Shown: in pieces, positions 45,191-55,969 of the stretch
How positions within the stretch are numbered: the first letter of the stretch is position 1
Layout of the letters: each line of letters opens with the position of its first letter
Origin: Hanleya hanleyi
Lineage: Eukaryota; Mollusca; Polyplacophora; Lepidopleurida; Hanleyidae
Length of the DNA stretch: 64,000 nt
Assembly: GCA_036873755.1 (NCBI GenBank)
Contig: JAVTVY010020419.1
Span: 17,585-81,584, forward strand
Reading direction: 5' to 3'
Notes under the pieces: generated by a model
Database searches by the model: none
Told to the model about the DNA's origin: nothing
The model's input: the letters and a program-made list of their open reading frames with translations, nothing else
Position numbers and translations under genes: made by a program

Positions 45191-46394
45191 TGAAGCTTGG
45201 CCCACAGATATATTGTGGTAATTTTCAGGACTCTAGCCTCAGGGATAGCAAAAATATATAGGCGGAACTGAATGAGCTGAACTCAAAACATTAGTTCTGG
45301 ACTTCATTCCATATGAAATGTTTTCTTCAAACTTTTTTCCGACTATTAAATTTTAATTTCGAGTTAAAATTATATTCAAATTTAAATTCAAGTATTTAAA
45401 AATAATTTTACTTTAATCTTGATCAAAATTAAAACTGAAATTTCATTCAAAAAACTGAAATTCCAATTCGTAATTAAAATTAACAACCAACTAAGAATGA
45501 TCATCCAAAAAAATAAATAGGTTACGAACTCAGTTGTTTTAATTCAAAATCGAATTTTAAACTTAAATCGCAAAATCACAATTTTCAAATGCTGGGTGTA
45601 CAGTTATCTCCACTGGACATGACATTTGCTACTGGACGTCACTGGTGACTGAATGCGTGCCTGGGCGGTTATCTCTTTTCTACTGAACATGAATGGACGC
45701 GAGTTGTACGCTACGGGACTTGACTGGGCGGTAAACAGTAGGACCCTCACGCGTCGTCGGCGAGATCAAGCGGTTCTAGCGGAGTTACCTCCCATCTATG
45801 TTTTCGAAAAGGTGAATGTTGAATGGCTTGATTTTACAACCACGACTGCGTCGTAAATGTTTATTTTCTAACAAATGCCTTGTCATATTTACACGATACT
45901 TCAGATCTAAAAAACGCAATAAATAAGCTTTCCATAGATATGAATTTTATGCAGGTTTTGCCTCCCATAGAACTAAATTTGACGAAAGATGTACACCGTT
46001 TTCAGTGCCGCCTTCTGTGGACTACCTTCAGTGCGAAAGGTTTTTGATCGAGCTCGACGAAAAAAAAAAAAAAAAGGACGAAAGCCACATAACGAATCAC
46101 TTTTAGTCTGCAGTTACTTTCATCTGTGTAAAATTATTCATAAATTGAAATCCTTTCGAAAAATGACATGCCAGCTAGGCTATGTTTTCTTCTTTTAAGT
46201 CTTCATCACGAGTAATTTGTCCCGGCATGCAATTTCTCCATGGGTGGCGGAAACGGAAATCACCGTTTTTTCGTTCAAGGGATATCGGTTGTTGTTGTTA
46301 TTTGCTTTGTTTTCATTAAATTTTGCTATGTTATGTCTGCTATGTCTATGCAATACCTATAGAGCTTGCTTCGCAAGCGGCCGCGCTCCGCTCG

Positions 46395-46634
46395 CTATTA
46401 AAGATAGGGGCTGCTAGTTTGACCGGCAAAATCGACTCAGCTACCGGACCGAAATGTCCGGCAGTCAGAAAACGATACTTTATACGCCATTTTCTCCACT
46501 CAAATCAATGAAACCAACCTTTTATGTTAAATCTCGGACTTGGAAACCGTTCTAAACTTCCCGTGGGTAGTTTATTCCAGCATTCTCACAGCTTTTCTGA
46601 ACCGAATAAACAATTTCTCCGTCAAGTTGAATAT
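46395..46634 (+). repeat. Segmental duplication, copy 1 right part
   Basis: Matches 52992-53205, with CTATTAAAGATAG and AAATCTCGGACTTGGAA in both. Confidence 0.9.
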
Positions 46635-47044
46635 GAGCACGTTGGTTATCCGCGAGCAGCAATAAATAAATGAACCGACCTTTTGCCATAGCCGACTTCC
46701 ATCCTCAGCAAGTTATATGCTTTTTCTTTCGTATTTTTTCTTTATGAAAATTAATCAATTATGGCGTCAATCCGTACCAGAAGCGTACGTATTCAATAAA
46801 GCACCAAAATAACGCAGCACTTTTGGCGTCGAACTCGGGGAAGGTTGGGGGGGCGGAAGAAAGTAGCTGGAACATACCGTTGAATCTCTATAAGCCTAAT
46901 AACCTCATGCCCAAAATCAAAAGCCTATCAAAATGAACAGGCCTGTATCTGGTGATAAGAGTAATCCTTCATTCTCTATTGTGGAAGCCGTGCATACTGA
47001 CCTTTCCTTGTTTGACGGAAGTGAAACGGAGCAATGGTGTTATT
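46635..47044. other. Non-coding spacer
   Basis: No gene seen. Confidence 0.5.
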
Positions 47045-48050
47045 CAAGGGCGTAGACAATAAGTTGTGAAGTTTGGGGGGGCTTAGGGGGAGAGTCTGAG
47101 AGGGAGGTATTCCCCCTCGCAGCGTAGATTTTTTTTTGAAAATTGATGGTAAATTGGTGCTCACTGGGAGCATTTGAGCGGTAAAAGTTGAACTTTTTTT
47201 TTGCGAAAATCTCTATAACAGTGGCGATCACTGCACTGATATACAAGGTGAAATGATCGTTCAATCCGGGGTTTGCACTATATCATGTATATTAATTCAA
47301 GTTATATCGTAGATAATACTATTGTGCCTAGATAGCAGGGGCGGTGTTTTGATGCCTGGTTGACCGCATGAGTTCTTGTGGTCGTTCTGAAGTTGCCAAA
47401 CTTATCAAAAATGTAAACTTAGGGGTCCTTTCTCCGAATAGTAGCGAAAAATATCCATATTTATCATATTTACACCAGTTAACTAGTGACTTTGTGTCTG
47501 GGTTAGATTTTTTACCTATATTTCTAGGGTTTCTCTGTGAAAATTATTCGAGAGTTCGTATCTCTCGTTTGGGAATAAATAAATACGGAACAAATGACTG
47601 GGATCTCAATTAAAAAAAAGTTTATGGTGAAAAAGTTCTGAAAAAAATCTTTTCAGCCAATGTGTTGACCTTTTTCCTCCAAATGGGCGATATTTGATTG
47701 AATTGGAGCATATTATTCGTTTCTCGTAGAAAATCACACGGGATCTTTGAGTCCGATATCGCCAAACTGTTGCGTTGTTCTGTGACCGATTGCAATTATT
47801 CTAGTCCTTCTGGTAAGCATTGTTGATTTTACTTCCCCTGTAATATGCAACAATTGATAAAGATATGTGACAAGCTAAACATTTACTTCTCTGCTATGTT
47901 TCCTTTTTGTTTCTTTCTTGCTTTCTTTCCTTTTTTCTCCCTTTTTGGTTTTTTTTTTCTTTTCTTTTTGTTATTTTTTTTTGACGGACGTCAATATTTG
48001 GGGGGGCTGAAGCCCCCCCCCCCCCAAGCCCCCCTTTGTCTACGCCCTTG
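47045..48050. mobile_element. 1006-bp non-autonomous DNA element
   Basis: Ends CAAGGGCGTAGACAA and TTGTCTACGCCCTTG form an inverted repeat. Inside both are G-rich (left) or C-rich (right) tracts. TTATT flanks both sides (47040-47044 and 48051-48055). There is no transposase frame. Confidence 0.75.
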
Positions 48051-48330
48051 TTATTGTTGATCCTATCAGCAATTTATGTTTACTCCTTAATTTACTATTT
48101 ATGTTGTCGATAACCCGCTGATGTTGGGCGTTTTTCACCAGCTATGCTTTGAATCTTAGTTTGTATGTATGTGAATTGTAGCTTTGTACAAAACAGTACT
48201 TTATATAAAGGATAACAGACTTGTGTAGCCTAGTTTATATACTGATCCCCATATTCCATAATGCTGTTTGGAGAGTTAATATGACAGAGTTTAAAATTCG
48301 TTTACTAGTATTGCTATGTATTTCATACAG

Positions 48331-48570
48331 GAAAAGGCTATTTCCTACGTGGAACAAATGAATGTCAGATCAATAAAAGTGGAACCTGTCGACCTGCCCG
48401 TGATGAAGGAACCTAGAATTCCACGTGGAAGAATTGCCAATACCAGTACCACAGGTGCGATAGATGTAACACCAGTAAAGTTTGAACCAGCTATCCCTAT
48501 TGATGCGTTTAAAAATACAACGATCCGTAGTGCATGTGACGACAACAATGAACCGATCCCAATGAAACAA
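48331..48570 (+). CDS. Zinc-finger gene, IKVEP exon
   Basis: An 80-codon exon in phase 0 at both ends, between an acceptor (TTTCATACAG) and a strong donor (GTAAGT from 48571). Reads EKAISYVEQMNVRSIKVEPV and later VKFEPAIPID. IKVEP and VKFEP fit the SUMO-conjugation consensus (hydrophobic-K-x-E), which is common in the N-terminal parts of zinc-finger transcription factors. It splices in phase to the zinc-finger exon at 50042. A paralogous exon lies at 55640. The 5' exon with the start codon is not identified. Confidence 0.65.
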
Positions 48571-50041
48571 GTAAGTTGAGAGTTTGACTGCCTCTAAGTA
48601 GTGTTCGGGTTTCGCAGACCTAACCATTTATGATAGTTGAAATGTGTACTAAACAACAGTAAACCTGTTCCCCTAAGCCACCGTTCACGTAATCTCTATT
48701 GTCAGTGACACACGGGCCATATGTAAACCACCTAATTTATAAAATTGGAATTAGTCAAAATGTCAAAAATATAGACAGATAGATAGGTAGATGTTTATCA
48801 ACGTCTCACCACATACAAAATGATACAAACAGTACAATACTAAACTAGTTATAAGTGCCATTCTGGACAGAGTTCATCATCCGAACGCATGACACGATCA
48901 TACGTAGAAACTTCCGCTCGTAGACATGCGTTAACGGGTGATATCTGAGTGCTATAGGGCGTTTCCAAAATGGTCACATCGGATTGGTCCCGTTAGCTCC
49001 GACATCGGCGCAATCATATTCATAAAACGAAGACACACCTCCAGAGAGCGATCGGTTGAAACGATCCCTTGGTGGGCCTCGGAGTGCCCCCATCACAAAA
49101 TAAAAAGCATATCATTTTCTTTCGTCAATTTTATTTTTTACAAATATGTTAGACCGCTTGTAATATGATTTTTCTTAAGGAAAACAAAGAAGCATGCTCC
49201 ATTAGAGTGAGAAATAAAATAGCTAATTCGCACAACTTCGGTTTGGTTTCGCACAGTCTTGCGCCTCGAGCATGTCGAGCACTTAAGAGAAATTGACATG
49301 TCTCCTGTCTTAGATTTCCAGGTCAAAGTATTTGAATACGGACAATTTCATTGACTCGTTTAAATGGAGCGGACATGCGACTTGATGCTTGGGGAAACTG
49401 ACATCGGGCGAAATACATGGAGAATGAAGTCATTGAGCTAAGGGTAGTATCAAGTGAAACGTGAAATGCCCTTAGCAAGCTAAGATGGACAGAGTTATGA
49501 GAGACGGACATTACCTAAATATAAAACATTACATAAATATGAGCTTTTCGTTGCTCTTAAATAAGAAAGCAGGATTTGTATGGCAGTCCGTTCTACCCTT
49601 TTCAATCTTTAAAGGATTACCCCCTACCGAATTTTGCCATGGCATTTCTGTATTTTTTATATAATTTCGTAGTAACCCAATCATCTGGTACAATATGTGT
49701 TTTGAACAGGGTGTACGTCCTCAGCTCATTTCGATTTCGTCCCCTAATCGAACAAACTCTGTAACATAATACATTCCTTAATACATCTGGCCACATATTT
49801 CGGTGCATCCCCTACGTCTGTATTCAAAAAGTGACCCAAATCGTTCTGGAAACATTTTCTTACCCGGAATACCCAGTTCCTATTCCTTTTATTTTCTTGC
49901 AGCACAGACCACAACACAATGAGTGGAGAGAAGGTATCTTTTTGTACACAGGAAGTGTTTAGTCACAATTTGATGATTGAGATGATTGGCGGATCCGCCA
50001 TATGTATCATTAATTAATTATTGTTGGGTTCTTTGTTTCAG
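48571..50041 (+). other. Intron of the zinc-finger gene
   Basis: 1471 bp from GTAAGT to CTTTGTTTCAG. It contains no recognisable gene. Confidence 0.6.
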
Positions 50042-50878
50042 GATATCTTTCCTAACACTGCAAATGCCACAGTTGATGAAGACGGCGATATGTTGACTTC
50101 ACTGACAGGGAGACCATTCCCAGTAGCCTTGTACAAGGTTAGCCCCAATTTAAGAGAAAACGAATGGTTGGTGGCTGATAACCTAGGTCCACCTGTTGAT
50201 CACTTTGGGACTAAGAGAGGAAGAATTATCGAATCCCACGGAACGCATAGCATAGCCACCATCGGGGAAAAGGCATACCAAGATTCACTGTGCCAATATA
50301 ATTGTACAAAGGAAGCACAACTGAAGCAACATGAAAGGAGTCATACTGATGAAAAGCCATACAAATGTCCACTGTGCCCATACACCTGTAACTCTGCCTT
50401 GAACGGCGACATAAGTCGTCATGAAAGAACCCATACTGTTGATAAACGTTTTAAATGTCAACATTGCCCTTATAGCAGTACACGGAGTGGACATCTGAAG
50501 CAGCATGAACGAACTCATACTGGGGAAAAGCCATATAAATGCTCCATGTGCCGTTATAACAGTGCACATAGTGGAAGCCTGAAGCGCCATGAACAAACTC
50601 ATACTGGAGAAAAGCCATATAAATGCTCCATGTGCCCTTATAGCAGTACACAGAGGGGACACCTGAAGCACCATGAACGAACTCATACTGGGGAAAAGCC
50701 ATATAAATGCTCCGTATGTCCATATAGCTGTACACAAACTGGAGCCCTGAAACGGCATGAAATAACTCATGCAGTTGAAAATCCATACAAATGCTGCCTG
50801 TGTGCATATACCTGTAAAATTAGTACAGCCCTGCAGAAACATGAAATAAAACACACGAATGACCCTCTATACTGCTGA
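50042..50878 (+). CDS. C2H2 zinc-finger protein, terminal exon
   Basis: Begins after the acceptor CTTTGTTTCAG and ends with TGA at 50876-50878. About 75 residues without recognised domain lead into seven C2H2 units. The first lacks a proper first cysteine, the second has a two-residue insertion between the zinc ligands, and five (about 50448-50858) are canonical C-x2-C-x12-H-x3-H. Linkers are of the HTGEKPYKC type, which is typical of sequence-specific DNA-binding fingers. The fingers share a C-x-Y-(S/N/T)-(S/C) pattern, as in REST-like and related polyfinger factors. The product is likely a nuclear transcription factor. Together with exon 48331-48570 it gives a SUMO-motif N-terminal part and a finger C-terminal part. 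Confidence 0.85.
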   Translation, partial: DIFPNTANATVDEDGDMLTSLTGRPFPVALYKVSPNLRENEWLVADNLGPPVDHFGTKRGRIIESHGTHSIATIGEKAYQDSLCQYNCTKEAQLKQHERSHTDEKPYKCPLCPYTCNSALNGDISRHERTHTVDKRFKCQHCPYSSTRSGHLKQHERTHTGEKPYKCSMCRYNSAHSGSLKRHEQTHTGEKPYKCSMCPYSSTQRGHLKHHERTHTGEKPYKCSVCPYSCTQTGALKRHEITHAVENPYKCCLCAYTCKISTALQKHEIKHTNDPLYC

Positions 50879-51232
50879 ATAACAACTGTTGAAAAGCCAA
50901 ATAATAGTCCATTTAAATGTAGATACTGGACAACATCGAAGAAACTCGAAATAAACCACACGAATTTCGGAAAGACCCGTGCTCTTGAATAAAGGTCGAA
51001 AAAAAGAACAAATATTGCATTGTATATATTTATGTGAATGTTTAGTGATTTTGAAAATATTCTCACGCTGGCTGCTCTGTTGGAGCAGAACCTCTCGAAA
51101 ATCGCTCCTGATCTCATTCGTAATTGAAACCCCATTTTAGCATTCGAATCTCCAAGTGCACTTGGCTGGTCAGGCAGGTTGGTGAAGCAGGCCAATGAAT
51201 GCAGCAGTGTCCTAAAAATTCCCACTTGTATA
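50879..51232. other. 3' region of the zinc-finger gene
   Basis: The likely 3' untranslated region, with an AATAAA signal near 50987 (GAATAAAGG). No other gene. Confidence 0.5.
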
Positions 51233-51740
51233 CGTCTTTTCGGTGACATTCGTGTCTTTTCGGTGACGTCCATGTCTTTTCGGTGACGTTCGTGTCTTTT
51301 CGGTGACGTCCGTGTCTTTTCGGTGACGTCCGTGTCTTTTCGGGTATGTATGAGGGTCTTGAGGAAGGCGACTGTATGTGGCGAGTTGTATGTGTTTTTT
51401 TCGGTGACGATGGGAAAACCCCACTGGACGTGAGCGAAATTGTGGGAAAACCCACAGACAGGTCAGTACATGTCCTATCATGTTCCCAGGTCACGCGACG
51501 TCACAGAAAAAAAACACATACAACTCGCCACATACAGTCGCCTCCCTCAAGACCCTCATACATACCTGAAAAGACACGGACGTCACCGAAAAGACACGAA
51601 CGTCACTGTGACACGGACGTCACCGAAAAGACACGTAGGTTACCGAAAAGACACGGACGTGACCGAAAAGACACGGAGGTGAGCGAAATTGTGGAAAACC
51701 CCCAGACAGGTCAGTATATGTCCTATCATGTTCACAGGTC
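51233..51740. repeat. Inverted-repeat minisatellite with GTGTCTTTTCGGTGACGTCC
   Basis: Six 20-bp units on the left (51233-51345) face inverted units on the right (51565-51680). The flanking sequence (51346-51410 and 51505-51564) is also inverted. In the middle and at the right end, a block with GTGAGCGAAATTGTGG and CATGTCCTATCATGTTC occurs twice in direct orientation (51430-51495 and 51672-51740). This gives a hairpin of about 170 bp per arm. Open frames across it only reflect the repeat. Confidence 0.9.
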
Positions 51741-51868
51741 ACGCCCCATTCACCCAGACCGGAAGAGACGTCATACCTGCGCACAACAATCCCGCAAGTA
51801 CATGCCCCCAAGGTCACGTTCCATTCACCCAGACCGGAAGTGACGTCATACCTGCGCACAAGAGTCCT
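51738..51868 (+). repeat. Tandem pair with ACCCAGACCGGAAG
   Basis: A unit of about 75 bp, with CCATTCACCCAGACCGGAAG and GACGTCATACCTGCGCAC, occurs twice in tandem. Confidence 0.85.
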
Positions 51869-52019
51869 GCGCACACCGCCACAAAACTTGCCACATTTTT
51901 TTCCTCACGCATGCGCAGTGAGGCGAAAAGGCGTCGAAATCCCCTTATACTACTACTCGTGTAGCATATATTTGTCTTCACAAGTCTGGAAAAAGCGTTT
52001 TGGTGAAGTTATAAATAAC

Positions 52020-53205
52020 ATTAGGGAATATATGCGCGTATTTAATCCACAACCAATTTGAGATAAATTGTGAAATGGACGATTAGATATAATGAGGTCA
52101 TCTACGCCGACCGTCTATTTGTTTTACCTTTAAAGCTAATTGGACAGTCACGCTCTGTCTATCATCGAAGTTAGTTTAACTGATATTGGCCTCATTTGGC
52201 ATCAAAGTTACCTTACTTTATATATCTGTTCATAGGCTACACAACTAAAGTACGTTATGTGATTAGAGCTCATTTGATACTAAATGGACCGTACATAATG
52301 TGACGATAATTCATGATGATTGCTAAAGTTTTAAGGTGTCCTTTCCTGTGTCTACCACATTTTCACCCGTACCATATTTTCAAAAAACGATTATATGGTT
52401 GAATTAAGCCGGTTTACCAATAATATTACCCTTCAATTAACTGTGGTACCGTACTAGAAATCCAGCATATAGGTACAGATAATGTATCGTTCCAGTCAAC
52501 GCCAACATTATATTTAGATATTTGTATATCTTTGCTGAATATTTGTTTTCTTTAACATTATTAAGCTATGGGTATTTATTTCAGAATACAGATCTGTTTG
52601 CGATCAAATTGTAAATATACCAATCATCAGTTCAGTCCGCGTTACGATCCTGTACCAGGTCATATTTTTATACTTTAGTACAGGTATCTACCGCGCGACG
52701 CTAAGGATTTGTCGTGGCGAGAAGAGAACTTAGGGGCGGTTTTAGGCAGTGGGTAACGTCTTTTGCCACAACAACAACTGTTCCACTCGGGACTAGTAAT
52801 GGTTTGGACGGATGTATTTGGTTAGAGAGGTTTTGGGTCACAAGCTCCCACACACATCGTTGTTATATACGGTGAAGTCATTAACAGGTATAGTCTAATT
52901 TCGCTTCAAAGACTTTTGTTGATGGGGCATGTTGCATATCTGTGGATAGTCAGAAACGCAGCCCCTACAAGATATTTTATATAACTGATTTCTATTAAAG
53001 ATAGCGGCTGCCAGTTTGACCGAAATGTCCGGCAGTCAAAACACGATACTTTATACGCGATGTCCTCCCCTCAAAATAATGAAGCCCACCTTTTAAGTTA
53101 AATCTCGGACTTGGAATCCGTTCTAAACTTTCCCTGGGTTGTTTATTCGAGCATTCTCACAGCTTTCCTGAACCAACCCCAATTTGTCTGTCAAGTTTAA
53201 ATTCT
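52020..53205 (+). repeat. Segmental duplication, copy 2 (uninterrupted)
   Basis: Left part (52020-52994) matches 43008-43927. Right part (52992-53205) matches 46395-46634. It retains the site without the insertion. Confidence 0.9.
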
Positions 53206-53339
53206 TCAGCCAATGACAGAAGGTCCGACAGCTAGACAATTTGACCGGTTAAACTGGCAGACCCTACATTCAACAGAAATTAGTCTTATAAAATATGTTG
53301 TCGAGGATGCGTGTCGGACTAACATGTGCATAGGTTTTC

Positions 53340-54046
53340 GTTAGTCAAGTAACATAAGTCCTATTTCAAAATCGTAGTCGTGCAGCATGAATTTTCACGG
53401 TTCAAAGAAACACTTAAGCAACGTCGAAAACTGACCATTCACTCTCTCCAATACCCACTATCGTAACCTATGGTCTCTCCAGGTTGGAAAGCCACCAATA
53501 TTACTTGTCACAAACACATACTTCCACTCGAAATGCGGCAGCGAACAAAATTAATCGAGATCCGTCATCAAGCCAGCCATGTCATGTTTTGATGTGGGCG
53601 GAAATGTCCGACTATCGGAAATATGGGAAAGATTCCAACTCCGTCAAGTTATGCCCGTGGGACTAAATATAGAATCTCCTACAGGACAACACGTGTACAA
53701 TATTCCTGCATCCACATGCCGGGTCCCACGGGTGAAATTTTACGAGATAAAAATCTGTCCACATTCTCGATAGTCGTACATCTGTGTCTACTTCAAAACA
53801 TGACATGGCGGACTCCACAATGAGTCTCGTTTGATTTTTTTTCTCTCCCGCATTTCGAGTGGAAGTAAATGTTTGTGACTGGTAATATTGGTGGATTTTA
53901 ACCCTGAGAGACCATAGGTCACGACAGTGGGGACTTGGGTGAGTGGATGCAATTTTGTGGTCAGGTTTCGAAGTTGCTAATTTACTTTTTTGAATCGTGA
54001 AAAATCATGCGGCATGACTCTGATAATAATGTTTCTTGACTAGGTT
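53340..54046. mobile_element. 700-bp imperfect palindrome (fold-back)
   Basis: Arms of about 205 bp (53340-53548 and 53843-54046) are inverted copies with ACCTATGGTCTCTC and CACAAAC...CTTCCACTCGAAATGCGG in each. Shorter pairing continues inside (near 53577 and 53795, ATGTCATGTTTTGA), so almost the whole segment can fold on itself. There is no coding sequence. It is either a MITE or an inverted duplication. Confidence 0.85.
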
Positions 54047-55639
54047 CTGTCCACCTTGATATTTTTACCTTTTTTGCGATGTTTTTCTGTTTTTCTGTTT
54101 TTGTTTTTTAGCTTTTTCAAACAAATAGATAATATTTTGAATTGGAACTCTGGCAGAGAAATCTGCAACTCAGGAAACAGCTTTTGGTATCCAAAACTGA
54201 TTTATATCGGTCCTGTGTCCCAGATGAAAAACAAGATGCTGACACATTTTAGATGATCCACGCGTGAACAACATTTCTGTCTCACGAAATAGATCGATTA
54301 TTCAGAAGGGAGAAAAAAAAACCACATCGCCAATGTCTTTGAGTGGTGAGAAATACAGACGTGTTGCAGTGGTGGAGAGTGAAACGGGCACGAAATCAGA
54401 GGTCGGCGGAGAGTAGTTATCGGCAAGGTTTCTTGTGATCACCTATAAAACCCTTGGTCATATCTCCTGACAATCTCTAATTAATCAGATATTCGGATCA
54501 CAACGCCTTGCGAAATTTCTAATTCATTTTATGAACGGAAGACTTAAAAGTATTACATTTTATTTTGACCCTTGCGAATCTACTTCAATATCGACCGTCC
54601 TCTACTTTGTTTACCCTCGGGAACAGTTCATTTTAACTCGCCGCACAGAGAAAACCACTTGGATAAATTACCCAATAATCTTTCGCCGAATGTATGAATG
54701 AAATTTATCGGTTTCAGCGACGCCGATAACTACATTCCTAAAAGACTCAGAAAAGTTACTAAATACTCCAGCGGGGTCACGTGCCAATCTTTTGTGTGAG
54801 GCCAAGGAGGCACTCCTCTCCTTGGGTGCACCCTGGGCCGACCTGTACTGCGTTCTGTTTTGGTTTTGATTGAAAAAGTATTCTTTTAAAATATCACCAA
54901 ACTAAGTACTCCATCGCCCGTACTTGTTTCAGAGTAGCTTTTTTTTTAAATCATCAAAAACGGTGAAGGATAGAATCCTAGAAGACCAGTGGTGTGATGA
55001 ATACAAGGGGGTAAAGGCATCTTTCTTCTATGACTTGAAATCTGAAACACGCAACAGAATATGAAAAAAGGAGATTAATTTGGGAAGTTGTTTGGATTCC
55101 ATTGTCAACTACATGTATTGCTCTAAAATGAATCGCCTTAACAATGTTTGTAAGGTAACCTTTCATCTTCTGTATTACCGTACTCATGAGTTTATAACAT
55201 ATTGTGTTTAATTCTGTTTGAACGAATTGGCATCTATAGCCTAATGGTATCTTAGATTCCTCGTAACATCAGCGCCTTGCCCATGATACGAGCATCGCGA
55301 CGAGTACTTGTAGCTGGGGTTTCAATTTTCACGGGTGTTTGCTGAGCAAAAACTGCCATCCTAATTATTTAACATTTGTTTACGTTCGGTTTGCAACATG
55401 ATAGACTTCAGCTGAAGAAAGAACAGTTGCATGTGAAAGAAATCGGGCCGGGAACACTCGCTGAGATGGTCGTGTCAGGGGGTAAGGTGTTCATGTTACC
55501 AAGTATCTAAGGTCTGTGATCCATGGATTATTTGACTGATTGGTCATTGAAGATTGTATACCGCAATTTCGGGTCGATCATGAAGGCCTAATTGATTTCC
55601 GGCTTCCAATTCCTACTGCTGTTTATCTCATTAACACAG
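54047..55639. other. Non-coding spacer
   Basis: No exon supported. It may be intronic relative to the 55640 exon. Confidence 0.5.
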
Positions 55640-55933
55640 GACCCAGCTGTTTCATACATAGAAGAAATGGATTCTGCATCGATAAAGGTGGAACCTGTCG
55701 ACCAAGAGATGGTTTGTTCAGTGGTACCGACTTATCCGTTGATTTTCCCGAAAAGCAATATTTGGATGACAGAGAAACCGGTGACTCGGAGTCAAAGAAA
55801 TACTGACAGCGGTACCATCGAGGAGATAAATGCAACAACAACAACAACAAAGACGGAACCTGCTGCTCCGATCAGTGTGGTTGAACATCCAAATATATGT
55901 GGTACTAATAAGAATGGACCGAGACTGAAACCG
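55640..55933 (+). CDS. Paralogous IKVEP exon
   Basis: A 98-codon exon, phase 0 at both ends, between an acceptor (TTAACACAG) and a strong donor (GTAAGT from 55934). Reads DPAVSYIEEMDSASIKVEPV, then a threonine-rich stretch and TKTEPAAPI. It aligns with exon 48331-48570 (A-x-S-Y-x-E-x-M, S-I-K-V-E-P-V-D) and ends with the same phase and donor. It is the N-terminal exon of a duplicated gene. No zinc-finger exon is found downstream on the plus strand in this window, so the gene may continue outside it or be truncated. Confidence 0.6.
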
Positions 55934-55969
55934 GTAAGTTGAGTTAATAAGCATTTGGGCAATTCCAGC

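Larger units (their letters stand above)
43928..46394. mobile_element. 2467-bp insertion with CTA target duplication
   Basis: Copy 2 of the duplication runs through this point without interruption (52985-53005). In copy 1, CTA lies on both sides of the insert (43925-43927 and 46395-46397). The left end starts with a long palindrome (43928-44006). Near the right end is CTCCGCTCGC, which is the complement of GCGAGCGGAG near 43947. I see no transposase. Confidence 0.75.

Noticed and set aside
49893..49933. A possible 31-bp micro-exon between the two zinc-finger gene exons
   Set aside because: Splice-like signals are present, but its length would break the phase between exons 48331-48570 and 50042-50878.
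50285..50854. A 189-codon minus-strand frame opposite the zinc-finger exon
   Set aside because: It is the antisense shadow of tandem C2H2 units. The plus strand has clear zinc ligands and splice sites.
51346..51843. A 165-codon plus-strand frame with K-R-H-G-R-H-R-K repeats
   Set aside because: It follows the 20-bp inverted-repeat minisatellite. The peptide repeat mirrors the DNA repeat and similar peptides appear on both strands.
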